From the NCBI RefSeq assembly GCF_000717655.1, contig NZ_JNZY01000038.1, positions 1 through 60,478 on the forward strand: a stretch of 60,478 nt of DNA, in the 5' to 3' direction. Positions 51,934-60,478 of the stretch are shown here, piece after piece (within the stretch, counting starts at the first letter, position 1; the number at the start of each line of letters is the position of its first letter). The notes below the pieces were generated by a model that searched no databases, was not told where the DNA came from, and was given only the letters and a program-made list of their open reading frames with translations. Made by a program: the position numbers and the translations under genes. The stretch comes from Streptomyces katrae (GTDB lineage: Bacteria > Actinomycetota > Actinomycetes > Streptomycetales > Streptomycetaceae).

Positions 51934-52981
51934 TCAGACCGAGCGGAGGTGAGCACGCCCCTGCTGCCGACGCTGCTCGGTGAGGTGCTTGCCAGCGTCG
52001 ATCACGCGGCGCTGACCTGTCTTAGGGGATACTCCCAGGCGGCGTGCCACTTCTGCTCCGGAGAGTTTCACGCCGGTCTCCTCGGCCTCGGTGAGCCAAG
52101 CGGCGACAGTGAGGATCTGCTGCTGGACCGGATCCAGGACTGGCTCCTCGATCTGCTGCTCCGGCAGCCGGGCAGCGGCCGCACCGGTGTCGGTGACCGT
52201 CGCCTCCCATCGCTCGGCCTCCCCAGCAGACGCCAGGACCAGATCGGTCAGCACGTCAGGGGGCATCTGCTTACGTCGTGCGGCCGGCAGCCGGTCACCC
52301 GCCGACGCCAATGGCGCCGCCGCTACCTGACCGGACACCGGGGCCTGCACGGCGGGCGCATGAACGTCGCCTCGAGCCGAGAAGGGTTGAAAGAAGGGAT
52401 GGGGTTCCCCACCGTGACCGGTCACCGCATCGTCACCGGTCACAGCCGTCGGGCTTCCGGGGAACCGGGCCAGTAGCTCCTCTACATCTGTCGCGGGCAG
52501 CGGCCCACCGGTCACCGGGTCCACCACCCCGTACGCCTCGGCCAGGTGCACCACGAAAGCGGCAGCATCAGGGGGGCGCGCCGGTGCGCGCCGCGTACGA
52601 GCGGCATGCCTCCCAGAGCTCCGCCTCCGTCATACGGGCCGGCTCGGAGGCCACCCGAACAACTGGCTGTGCCGGCGGCACCGCTTCGGGGAATTCAGGA
52701 CCATAGGGGTGGTCCTGACCGTACTCGTCATGTGCGGGGTCCGGCTGCAGCGGGTGGGCGAGGCTCTCATCCGTATCTGCGGAACCGACCAAGGCGTGCT
52801 CCTTCAACACGGCTGGTGCCCCGACCGGAACGCCCTGCGGTGCATGAGAGCGCTCTACCGTCACGTGCCCGGCAGACTCCGGCACCGGGGGCAACAGGAT
52901 CGGGTCGATGCCCGCCGCCGCCAGGCCCTCCGGGGCCGTCTGGGAAAGGGGGACGCCGATCCGGGCCAGCCGGAGCGGCCT
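51934..52981 (-). pseudogene. SpdB-like (DUF2637) gene, truncated and frameshifted
   Basis: On the minus strand PLRLARIGVPLSQTAPEGLA is the conserved segment after the membrane domain of DUF2637/SpdB proteins. It continues to MTEAELWEACRSYAARTGAP in one frame. At a run of six C (52571-52576) the frame must lose one base to continue as DAAAFVVHLAEAYGVVDPVT and the final HTH-like VKLSGAEVARRLGVSPKTGQ. The N-terminal membrane domain is absent above about 52981. SpdB proteins help intramycelial plasmid spread. Confidence 0.7.
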
Positions 52982-52984
52982 GCA

Positions 52985-54188
52985 GATCCCGGCAGCCTGG
53001 TACGGCCCCGAAAGACTGGCACGGGTCAACGAGGACCGGGCACACCGCGGCCTGCCCCCACTCACACACCACACCCGGCCCACACTGCCACCCACCCCGC
53101 CGCGGACAGAGCGCAGCGACAAGGGAAAGCCACGCCAGAAAGGAGGGGACTCTCAGTCCCCTCCCGCAAAACCCCTCGAATCCGACGGACGGGGGGACTC
53201 TCAGTCCCGGGGAAGGGGGGACTGTCAATCCCCGCAGGGGGGACTGACAGTCCCCCAACCCTCCCCTATAACCCTCCCCACTCCACAAACCCCGACAGCG
53301 CCTGCGGCGCGTAGCGCCGATGACGCCCGCAGGGCCACAACAGGTAGTAGGCCGCCAGGGGCCAGCGGCTGCGCCGCGTCCCGGGGCGCTGGCGCGCCCA
53401 TCCCGCCAGCCAGGTCGCGAAAGACGACCCGGCTGCGACTGTCGCCGGGACTGGCTGACTCGGTCAGAGCCGTTGAGGCGGGATGGCCGCGAGAGCTGGC
53501 AGCCCTGCTCCCGCCCCACCCCCCGGCCGTGCTACGTGAGGCGATCCTGCACGCCCTGGACGCAGGACGGACCCCCCAGCAGCTACTCGAGCGGATCCAA
53601 CGCCGTTGGTGGACGCACGGCTACGCCCACGCCCTGGCCGAAGGAGAGCTCTCCTCCCCCGTCGGGGCCGCGGTCGGGCTGGTGCGCCCGTCCACGGACT
53701 GCCCTGACCCCATGTGCGAGGACGGCACAACCCTCCACCTGGACGACGCATGCCCCAAATGCACAGAACGCCGGGCAGACCACCGCCGGCGCCCAGTGCC
53801 CACACAACGGCAGAACGGCCCGCAGCTCCGGTGGTGGGAATGCGACGGCAAGGACTGCTCGGCAGCCGGCAAAGGACCACGACCCGACGACGGGCTATGC
53901 CAGCAGTGCCGGAACAGGGCAGAACAGACTGAGATCCAACGCGCGACGGCAGGACTCGTCGCCGAGGCCGAGGCAGCACAGGAAGCCGAACGCCTACGAT
54001 AGACAATCCGCTGGGAACGCATGCTCGATGAAGCCTATGCCGAGCATGCCGAGCGGTCCCAATCAGCACAAGACCAGACCGAAGCCGAACAACGCGCCGC
54101 CACCGAGGCCCAGGAAGTACGCCAACTACGGGAACAACTCATACGGGAGCACCCCGAACTCGCGGCCTACGCCCAACGACGAATATGA
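52985..54188 (+). pseudogene. Rep-like plasmid gene remnant with internal amber codon
   Basis: The frame open from 52908 has recognisable sequence from about 52985 (AAWYGPERLARVNEDRAHRG). It has GDSQS-type repeats over the palindromes, a helical LRLSPGLADSVRAVEAGWPR region and a cysteine-rich zinc-like motif (CPDPMCEDGTTLHLDDACPK). A TAG at 54000-54002 stops it, but the same frame continues with helical codons to a TGA at 54186-54188 (RWERMLDEAYAEHAERSQ). No start is visible. It faces the SpdB remnant and looks like a plasmid replication or regulatory gene that lost its N terminus. Confidence 0.5.
53145..53255. repeat. four 17-bp palindromes (iteron-like)
   Basis: Palindromes of the form GGGGACTnnnAGTCCCC are at 53145-53161, 53193-53209, 53217-53233 and 53239-53255. 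Start spacings are 48, 24 and 22 bp. They lie in the 5' part of the Rep-like remnant, as iterons of several plasmids do. Confidence 0.7.
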
Positions 54189-54323
54189 CCGCCACAACCC
54201 CGAACACGCTACCGACCCATGGACTACGTCACGCCCTATGGCTTCTGCCATAACAGCACTTCCGCACCTCGGGCAGATGACAAAGAACATGCAAAGCACC
54301 TAAGAACCTGCAGGTCACGAAGA

Positions 54324-54352
54324 GCGCTCCCTGCCGACGCGGGGGTGATCCC
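54324..54352. repeat. solitary type I-E CRISPR-like repeat
   Basis: A 29-bp sequence starting GCGCTCCCTGCCGACGCGGG closely resembles Streptomyces type I-E CRISPR repeats, with its small GC stem. No second copy, spacer or cas gene is seen nearby. The rest of 54189-54587 has no supported gene. Confidence 0.4.
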
Positions 54353-54587
54353 AACCCGCAGGAGGCCACCGTATGAACCGCCGTCCGGGCGATCCTGCCA
54401 GCTTCGCGCCACTGGTCAGTGTTCATGGTGCCGCGAGCATCAACTGCCTTGGGGCTGGCGGTGCTCACCATCTGCGGCACCGCCTGAGCACACCGGATCA
54501 CGGAAACCGCCCCCGGCGCCCGCCGTATCGGGCAGGATTAGAGCCGACCGGGTCGGACCGGGTGAGGGATCGACGGAGGGGCGCGTC

Positions 54588-54968
54588 GTGCAGGTACGGA
54601 TTCGGGTGGAGGACGGTGGCGAGGGCGGAGATCTCCTGCGATGGCTGCGGAACGACCCAGTTGCCGGTCATGCCGAGCTCAGCGTGCTGCCTGCCGAACC
54701 CGGGCAGGGCGAGATGGGCGTCGCCGACATCGTACAGGCCATCCTGGACGACGTCTCGGGGCTCGGCAGCCTCGCCGTCGCGGTGGCCGCGTGGCGGGAC
54801 GCCAGACGGCAGGGCCGGGACAGGGCCACCATGCCCACGGTCCGGATCCAGTACAAGGATGCGACGGTCGAGATCACCAACGACGACCCCGCCGAGGTCC
54901 GCCGTGTCGTCGACGCTCTTACGGCCTCCGGCGACGGTACCGTCGACGAGGATGCATCGGGCTCGTGA
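54588..54968 (+). CDS. effector-associated constant component EACC1
   Basis: The GTG at 54588 with GGAGG upstream gives 126 residues. The opening VQVRIRVEDGGEGGDLLRWL, the middle IVQAILDDVSGLGSLAVAVA and the end PTVRIQYKDATVEITNDDP are the EACC1 pattern. EACC1 is the invariant small partner of NTP-dependent bacterial conflict systems that pair with varying effectors such as caspases or trypsins. It overlaps the caspase gene by 4 bases, so they are coupled. The system is expected to guard against infection or to trigger cell death. Confidence 0.85.
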   Translation: MQVRIRVEDGGEGGDLLRWLRNDPVAGHAELSVLPAEPGQGEMGVADIVQAILDDVSGLGSLAVAVAAWRDARRQGRDRATMPTVRIQYKDATVEITNDDPAEVRRVVDALTASGDGTVDEDASGS

Positions 54969-55945
54969 CCGCGCCGGACCCGGCCGGTTCCCGGGCGATC
55001 CTCATCGGAGTGCACAGTGCGGCCGACGGCCTGGGCATGGGCGCGCTCCCGGCGGTGGAGCAGAACCTGGCGGCCATGCGCCGCCTGCTCACCAACGGTA
55101 CGGTGTGGGACCTACCGGAAGAGCACTGCTTCTCGATTCCTGAACCCGCCTATCCCCACGAGGTCCTGGACGAGGTTCAGCGCGCCGCCGCCGAAGCGAC
55201 GGACACGCTGCTCCTCTATTACTCCGGCCACGGACTGCTGGTGGGCGAATCGCAGGACCTGCACTTGGCGCTCAGGGGCGTCCATTGGGAGGACGACTGC
55301 CTGAGCTACGCCAAGCTGCGGACCCGGCTGCGACAGTCTGGAAGCCGGGCCCGGCGCACCGTGGTGATCCTCGACTGCTGCTACAGCGGCAAAGCGTTGA
55401 ACGGCGAGATGGGCGCCGCCGGGGCGGAACACCGGGGCGATCCGGCGGCACAACAGCAGGAGCTGGCTGCGCTGGTGGCGGGCAAGGCCGACATCGAGGG
55501 CGTCTGCGTGCTCACGGCCTCCGCCGCCACCCGCAAGGCGCTGTCGCCAGTGGGCGAGCGGTACAGCGCGTTCACCGGTGAACTGATACACATCCTGAGC
55601 CACGGAGTGGAGGGTGGTTCGGAGTACCTCGACATGACCGCGATCTATGACGCCGTCACGGCGCGCCTCGCCCTGCGTCCGGGCATGCCGGTCCCACAGT
55701 TCGGCACCCGCGGGCACGGCGCCGGAATCGTACTCGCGCCGAACCGCGCGCACCGCCCGCCGGAGCCACCGGACCGGACGGTCAACGGCAGTGCGGAGGT
55801 CCGCCCCGCCCATGCCGTTCCCATTCCCGACCGTGGCCTCGCACCTGTGCTCGCCACGTACAAGGGAGTGGAGATCCGCGACCGGCAGGTGCTGCTCCAG
55901 TTCCTCACGCAGTTGACGGCCGATGAGAGGGATGCCGATGTCTGA
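54965..55945 (+). CDS. caspase-like (C14) protease of a conflict system
   Basis: A 326-residue protein starting at GTG, overlapping EACC1 (GTGA). The catalytic His89 lies in LLYYSGHG, and Cys139 in VILDCCYSG, the usual metacaspase dyad. SAATRKALSP and YSAFTGELIHIL match the later parts of the fold. The C-terminal 60 residues (ATYKGVEIRDRQVLLQFLTQ) may be an effector-associated adaptor that joins the STAND partner. Its stop overlaps the next start. Confidence 0.9.
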   Translation: MTAPDPAGSRAILIGVHSAADGLGMGALPAVEQNLAAMRRLLTNGTVWDLPEEHCFSIPEPAYPHEVLDEVQRAAAEATDTLLLYYSGHGLLVGESQDLHLALRGVHWEDDCLSYAKLRTRLRQSGSRARRTVVILDCCYSGKALNGEMGAAGAEHRGDPAAQQQELAALVAGKADIEGVCVLTASAATRKALSPVGERYSAFTGELIHILSHGVEGGSEYLDMTAIYDAVTARLALRPGMPVPQFGTRGHGAGIVLAPNRAHRPPEPPDRTVNGSAEVRPAHAVPIPDRGLAPVLATYKGVEIRDRQVLLQFLTQLTADERDADV

Positions 55946-58808
55946 CTTCCGCTTTAACGGCACTGTGGGTGCCTCCGGGCACGGCCAGATCAACATCACC
56001 GGGGACGTCAACATCCACGGCTCGTTCCTCAACACCGGATCCCTGCGCCGGGTGTCGGACGTGCAGGCCGGGGTCGGACTGTCAAACCTGCCGCCTGAAG
56101 TACCGGAATTCATCGGACGGCAACACGAACTGGGCCTGCTGACAGATCTGTTGGAGGAACCGGGGCGGACTGCGGTGGTCACCGGACAGGGGGGTGTCGG
56201 AAAGAGCGCTCTGGTGTCCGCGTTCGCACACCTCTGGCTCCGGCGGAGGGAGGCACCCGCCTGGTGGCTGGCGGCCGGGTCTCCCACCGAGATCGACAAC
56301 GGCCTGGCAGACCTGGTCTACCGACTGCAGCCCGAGCTGGCCGGGTCGCTCCCCATGGAGGAAGCGGCGCGGCGCGCCGTCCGGTGGCTGCTCGAACACG
56401 ATGAATGGCTGCTGGTGCTGGACGACGTCACCGACCCGGCACACGTCGATCCGCTGCTGGCCGATCTGGCGGGCAGCCGCGGTCGGGCCCTCGTGACCAC
56501 CCGGCTCTCATACGGCTGGCGCCGGCCCGACACCGAGGTATTTCAGCTGCAGCCCCTCGCCCCGGACGCCGCGGCCGAGCTGCTCGCTAGTCTGTCCCGG
56601 GAACCGGGTGCCGCGCGCCCAGCAGAGCCCGCCGAGCTCCGTGAGCTTGCGCTCGAACTCCGCGGACATCCCTTGACGCTCACTCTGGTGGGCGCACACC
56701 TTCACGAGACCGGGATCAGCGTCGCCGCGTTCCGTCGGCTGATGTCCGAACATCCTGACACCATCGGTGGCAACGACGCGTGGGCCGGGCATCTGGTGGA
56801 CGCCATCGGCTTGGCGCTCCGTGCGGTCTCGAATACGCCGGGCGCACTGCGCCTGCTGCGCGTGCTGTCCTGGTACAGCCACGAGCCCGTGCCCGTTGTA
56901 CTCCTGTCCAGCTCCGACGGGCAGTCCGTCAGAAGGACGGTTCCCCAGGCTCTGAGGGAACTCCGCGCGCACGGCCTTGTCCAACTCGGCGACAACACGG
57001 TCTCCGTTCACCGGCATGTCCAGACCCTGGTGCGGACCGCTGACGACCGCGATTCGCTGCGCAGTACGGAGGCCATCGCCGAGGGCCTGACCATCGCCAC
57101 CGAACTGCTCGACCAGTACGTTCCGCCCGTCCACGAACCCCGGAGTTGGCCGCGATGGCGGGAACTCCTGCCGCACATCACGGCACTCGCCGATCAGTCT
57201 GCAGCGTCGTCCGACACGCCGGTGACCGCCCGCCTACTCAACCGCACCGGGCTCTTCCTCTGCGAGCAGGGTGCTCCCGGCGACGCACTGGCGTTCCTAG
57301 AACGGTCCCACGCGGCCTACCGGCGCGCCCTGGGCGACGACCATCCTGCAGCACTCGCGGCGCTCGGCAACGTCGCGGGCGCTCTCCAGGCGTGCGACCG
57401 GATCGACGAGTCCGTTGCCGCCTTCCATCGGGCACTGGACCGCTCCGAACGTGTCCTCGGCCCCGACGATCCGGCGACCCTGAGGTACCGAGCCGCCCTG
57501 GCCGGAGCCCTCCTTGCCCGCGCCGACACCGACGCCGCAGTCGAATTGCTAGAGCACGCCTTGACCGACTACGCCCGGATCTTCGGCAGCGATCATCCCG
57601 AGACCCTCACGGTGACCGCCAGCCTGGCCTACGCCCATCGGGTAGCCGACTGCCCGGAACGGGCGATCCCGCTCCTGGAACGGGCCCTGGACGGACGCCG
57701 ACACATCCTCGGCGACGACCACCCCGTCACTCTGGTCACCCGGCACAACCTGGCCGGTGCCCTGCACGCCGCCGGCGATCTCGCGCGAGCCGTACCGATA
57801 CTGGAGGACAACCTGAGCGCACGGATGCGCGTCCTGGGCGGTGACCACCCCGAGACCCTGGCATCCCGGAACAGTCTGGCCTACGCGCTGCTCAGCGCCG
57901 GCCAGCTAGACCGGGCTGTGCGGATGCTCCAGGACGTGCTCACCGACCGGGAGCGGGTACTGGGCCCCGACTCGCCCGGCACCATCACCTCACGCAGCAA
58001 CCTAGCCGCCGCCTACTGGGAGAACGGAGATCTGGGGCAGGCTGCCGAACTGTTCGAGCAGACGGTTTCGGACTGTCTGCGACGGCTCGGCACTGACCAC
58101 CCGGACACCCTCGCGGCCCGGCAAAACCTCGCGGGCGTGTACCGCGCCGCCGGCCGGCACGAGGAAGCACTCGCCCTCTTCGAACTCAACCGGGCCGAAA
58201 CGGAGCGACTGCTCGGCCCTGAGCACCCCGACACCCTCACCGCCCGCAACAACCTGGCCGCCGCCTACTGGGAGAACGACGATTTTCCGCAGGCCCTGCC
58301 GTTGCTGGAACGGGAAGTCGACGACTGCGTGAGGCTGTTGGGTCAGCGGCATCCCGATACCCTGGCCGCCAGAGCCAACCTCTCACTGGCCCTGCTGACC
58401 ATGGGCGCACACGAGCGCGCACTGCCCCTGTTGGAACGCATTGTGACCGACTACGAGCAGGTGCTCGGCCCCGACCATCCCGCCACGCTCACCGCCGTCA
58501 ACAACTTGGCCGGCGCCTACGAGGAGGCCGGTCGGCTGCAGAAGGCCCTTGCCTTGTACAAGTCGAACCTGGAGCAGCGGACGCGTGTACTTGGACCACG
58601 TCACCCTGATGTACTCGCGTCCCTGAACAACCTGGCTGGGGCCTACAAGGAGAGCGGGCGGCAGGAGGAAGCAGCGGCCCTGTACCGGGTCGCACTCCCC
58701 GAGTGCCAGGAGACGTTGGGCGAGAGCCACCCCCTCACGCGCACCATCCGGCGGAACCTGTCGGCCCTGACCGGCTCCACCCAGGAGGACCCCTCCGCCC
58801 CTCGCTGA
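55938..58808 (+). CDS. NB-ARC/TPR STAND ATPase of a conflict system
   Basis: The ATG at 55938 (MSDFRFNGTVGASGHGQINI) is chosen over one 15 bases earlier because of the GAGAGGG spacing. It gives 956 residues. The glycine/asparagine-rich start is typical of such receptors. An NB-ARC domain follows, with P loop GQGGVGKSA (83-91), Walker B WLLVLDD (157-163) and TTR sensor. From about 400 to the end run TPR repeats of the LGPDHPDTLxxxxNLA type (Kinesin-light-chain-like). It likely senses a trigger through the TPRs and activates the caspase. Confidence 0.9.
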   Translation: MSDFRFNGTVGASGHGQINITGDVNIHGSFLNTGSLRRVSDVQAGVGLSNLPPEVPEFIGRQHELGLLTDLLEEPGRTAVVTGQGGVGKSALVSAFAHLWLRRREAPAWWLAAGSPTEIDNGLADLVYRLQPELAGSLPMEEAARRAVRWLLEHDEWLLVLDDVTDPAHVDPLLADLAGSRGRALVTTRLSYGWRRPDTEVFQLQPLAPDAAAELLASLSREPGAARPAEPAELRELALELRGHPLTLTLVGAHLHETGISVAAFRRLMSEHPDTIGGNDAWAGHLVDAIGLALRAVSNTPGALRLLRVLSWYSHEPVPVVLLSSSDGQSVRRTVPQALRELRAHGLVQLGDNTVSVHRHVQTLVRTADDRDSLRSTEAIAEGLTIATELLDQYVPPVHEPRSWPRWRELLPHITALADQSAASSDTPVTARLLNRTGLFLCEQGAPGDALAFLERSHAAYRRALGDDHPAALAALGNVAGALQACDRIDESVAAFHRALDRSERVLGPDDPATLRYRAALAGALLARADTDAAVELLEHALTDYARIFGSDHPETLTVTASLAYAHRVADCPERAIPLLERALDGRRHILGDDHPVTLVTRHNLAGALHAAGDLARAVPILEDNLSARMRVLGGDHPETLASRNSLAYALLSAGQLDRAVRMLQDVLTDRERVLGPDSPGTITSRSNLAAAYWENGDLGQAAELFEQTVSDCLRRLGTDHPDTLAARQNLAGVYRAAGRHEEALALFELNRAETERLLGPEHPDTLTARNNLAAAYWENDDFPQALPLLEREVDDCVRLLGQRHPDTLAARANLSLALLTMGAHERALPLLERIVTDYEQVLGPDHPATLTAVNNLAGAYEEAGRLQKALALYKSNLEQRTRVLGPRHPDVLASLNNLAGAYKESGRQEEAAALYRVALPECQETLGESHPLTRTIRRNLSALTGSTQEDPSAPR

Positions 58809-59067
58809 GGCCTGGCCCAGACGCACCGCACGTGCTCCACCACAGCCGACCTGCTCGAAGTCGCAGGCCTGCACCCTGAGGCGGGCTCACGAACCGTCTC
58901 AGGGTCAGCCGGTGCGTGGGCCGTAGACGCGCACCACGTGATCCGCCACGGTCAGGCCGGAGTGCCGCCACTCATGCAGATCCCGCACGGCCGCGTCGCC
59001 GTGGTGGTTGACTGGATCCGTAGCCCTGCTCCGGTCAACTTCCCAGCCCCGCAAAGGAAGCGATCAC

Positions 59068-59856
59068 ATGATACGTCCGTTACGCGCCCTAGGCCTGGCC
59101 GTCGTCCTCACGGTCATGTCCCTCACCGCGGCTCCATCCGCAGGCGCTGTCCCCGCTCAGGTCCCCGCCGCGGGCACGCAGTCGCTCACGCCCATCGGGG
59201 GCGGCACGGGGATTATCTTCCGGCTGAAGCCGACGCCCGAGGCCCCCACGAGCTGGTACGTCTGCACCCTCACCGCGGTCGGCCGCGACGCGGCGGGCAA
59301 CCTGGTGGGCCTGACCAACGCTCACTGCCTCATCGACGCGCAGGGCAACAAGCTGGTCGGCGAGCAGGTCTACCGGGACACCTCGCCAGCGGGGACGGCC
59401 CTCGCCCCGGCCGACGTCAACGCCAGCCGCCCCGACCTGGAGACCGGGGCCATCGGCACGGTGACGTACGTCAGTACGCCCAACAACCTGCTCAGCACCG
59501 GGCCCAAGGGCCTGGACTACGCGGTGATCAAGCTGGACGAGAGCCGGGTCACCCCCACCGACACCGTGGGCTCGGTGACCATCACGTCGATCGGGGCGCC
59601 GCCCGCCAACGGGACCCGGATGTGCAAGCAGGGCCACCGGACCGGCCTCACCTGCGGCATCAAGCTGGGCACCAGCGGAATCTGGTTCACCCACCTCATC
59701 TTCACCAACTCCGGCGACTCTGGTTCCCCCGTCGTGGACGGCCAGACGCTGGTCGGCAACGCGTTTGGCGCCCAGCACAGTTCGCCGATCCTGAGCATCA
59801 TCGACGAGATGAACACCACCGGCGGAGTCGGCGCCGGCTTCCACCTCGCGACCTGA
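59068..59856 (+). CDS. secreted trypsin-like serine protease
   Basis: A 262-residue protein from ATG 59068 with AAAGGAAG upstream. A signal peptide (GLAVVLTVMSLTAAPSAGA) precedes an S1-type fold with catalytic His86 (LTNAHC), Asp150 (GLDYAVIKL) and Ser218 (NSGDSGSP). Cysteine pairs (C66/C87) fit disulfides of this family. It lies 259 bp after the STAND gene in its own unit, so it may be unrelated to the conflict system, though trypsins are also used as effectors in related systems. Secretion argues against that here. Confidence 0.88.
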   Translation: MIRPLRALGLAVVLTVMSLTAAPSAGAVPAQVPAAGTQSLTPIGGGTGIIFRLKPTPEAPTSWYVCTLTAVGRDAAGNLVGLTNAHCLIDAQGNKLVGEQVYRDTSPAGTALAPADVNASRPDLETGAIGTVTYVSTPNNLLSTGPKGLDYAVIKLDESRVTPTDTVGSVTITSIGAPPANGTRMCKQGHRTGLTCGIKLGTSGIWFTHLIFTNSGDSGSPVVDGQTLVGNAFGAQHSSPILSIIDEMNTTGGVGAGFHLAT

Positions 59857-60380
59857 ACCACTCCGGAGTCCACCGGCCGGCCCGTGACTTCTTGCCGGGG
59901 CCGGCCGCTGCACTCCACGCTCCCTACCCGAAACAGTGGAAGCCGCCTGACAGTGCGAATGTGAGTGGCGGTTGCGCCCGAGGCGTCTGACTCGCCGCCT
60001 GACTGACGTCTTCGACTGTCCTGTCTGGATTGCTGCGCAGTGTGCCCCTTCTCAACCCCGTCGGTGATGTCCGGCCTCGACCGGAACCAGACCGCAACGG
60101 CGGCGAACCCCTCCTCCATCCGGCCGCCGGTGTCCAACGCCACCGCTCCGGGCGGGGAGAAGTCCACGGCGAGAACGGCCAAATGCCCGTCCGCCCGCCC
60201 TGCCGAGATGGGGCCTGGTGGTCCTCGTAGACCTGCCAGGGCAGCGGCTTGGTGCTTTCGGAAATCCTCAGAGGGTGTTCTGCGAAGGAGTGAACGGTTC
60301 GCCCGGCTGCGTCTACTGAGGATTTCGCGTTGTCGTCGGGTAGTGACGGTTCATGATCCCTGCGGTATGCCGGTGAGGCG
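59857..60380. other. intergenic stretch
   Basis: No supported gene. A perfect 11-bp inverted repeat, GAAATCCTCAG at 60261-60271 and CTGAGGATTTC at 60316-60326, lies before the transposase-like segment and may be part of an insertion sequence end. Confidence 0.4.
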
Positions 60381-60478
60381 AGGTATCCAGAGGGTGGGGG
60401 CCTGACGGCTGAGCGTCGGGCGTTTCGTGAGGGGATCCGGTTTCAGGCCGGGATGCGGTTCGCGGCGGGTGAGAAGAC
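60381..60478 (+). mobile_element. 5' part of an IS630-type transposase, cut by the window end
   Basis: In one frame from about 60381 the sequence reads RYPEGGGLTAERRAFREGIR, then FQAGMRFAAGEKT. This matches the N-terminal helix-turn-helix of IS630-type transposases or related proteins. No ATG or GTG is in frame just upstream, so the start may be missing or mutated. Too little is present to decide whether it is intact. Confidence 0.5.

Overview
The window looks like Streptomyces DNA: GC is very high, many genes start at GTG, reading frames commonly overlap as ATGA or GTGA, and the protein families are those of Streptomyces plasmids and chromosome arms. Its gene content (a transfer operon with VirB4-, VirD4-, VirB6-, VirB8- and VirB1-like proteins, a replication-relaxation protein, DUF932 and DUF3846-like proteins, a decayed SpdB-like gene and several repeat arrays) points to a large conjugative plasmid or an integrative conjugative element. 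No rRNA or tRNA gene was recognised.

Layout. 0-6.4 kb: a palindrome-rich start, then a leftward block of small accessory genes (PP2C phosphatase, DUF932, three unknowns, DUF3846-like), a nested inverted-repeat structure at 4651-4953, a helix-turn-helix gene with a palindrome over its 5' end, and an intergenic region holding a six-copy array with a 12-bp period. 6.4-13.2 kb: a zinc-ribbon hypothetical, an IS5-type scar next to a broken methyltransferase, then a sugar-modification locus (XRE/TPR regulator, two paralogous family-2 glycosyltransferases, an NAD-dependent epimerase and a hexapeptide acyltransferase). 13.4-20 kb: membrane proteins and hypotheticals among decayed transposases and a frameshifted DUF6233 gene.

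20.4-44.7 kb is the core: two large rightward units. The first (20410-32885) encodes a type IV secretion-like DNA transfer machine, with nearly all genes overlapping by 1-4 bases. The second (33381-44701) encodes a lipoprotein, a secreted protein, a complete Tad pilus set (CpaB, TadZ, TadA, TadB, TadC, pilin-like and TadE/G-like proteins) and a very large LysM/BTAD membrane protein, and ends at a strong hairpin. The same GGTGAG/CTCACC motif is clustered in front of both units, and a related GGTCACC heptamer forms an eight-copy tandem array at 51.5 kb.

44.9-54.2 kb is a mosaic: a HEAT-like protein, a Tn3-type miniature element and a Tn3 transposase tail, a cassette framed by inverted repeats, an ArsR-type regulator, two duplicated secreted proteins, the heptamer array, and two truncated, oppositely oriented plasmid genes (SpdB/DUF2637-like and Rep-like) that meet near 52.98 kb. 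54.6-58.8 kb holds a tight three-gene conflict system: EACC1, a caspase-like protease, and an NB-ARC/TPR STAND ATPase. A secreted trypsin-like protease follows, and the window ends inside what looks like an IS630-type transposase.
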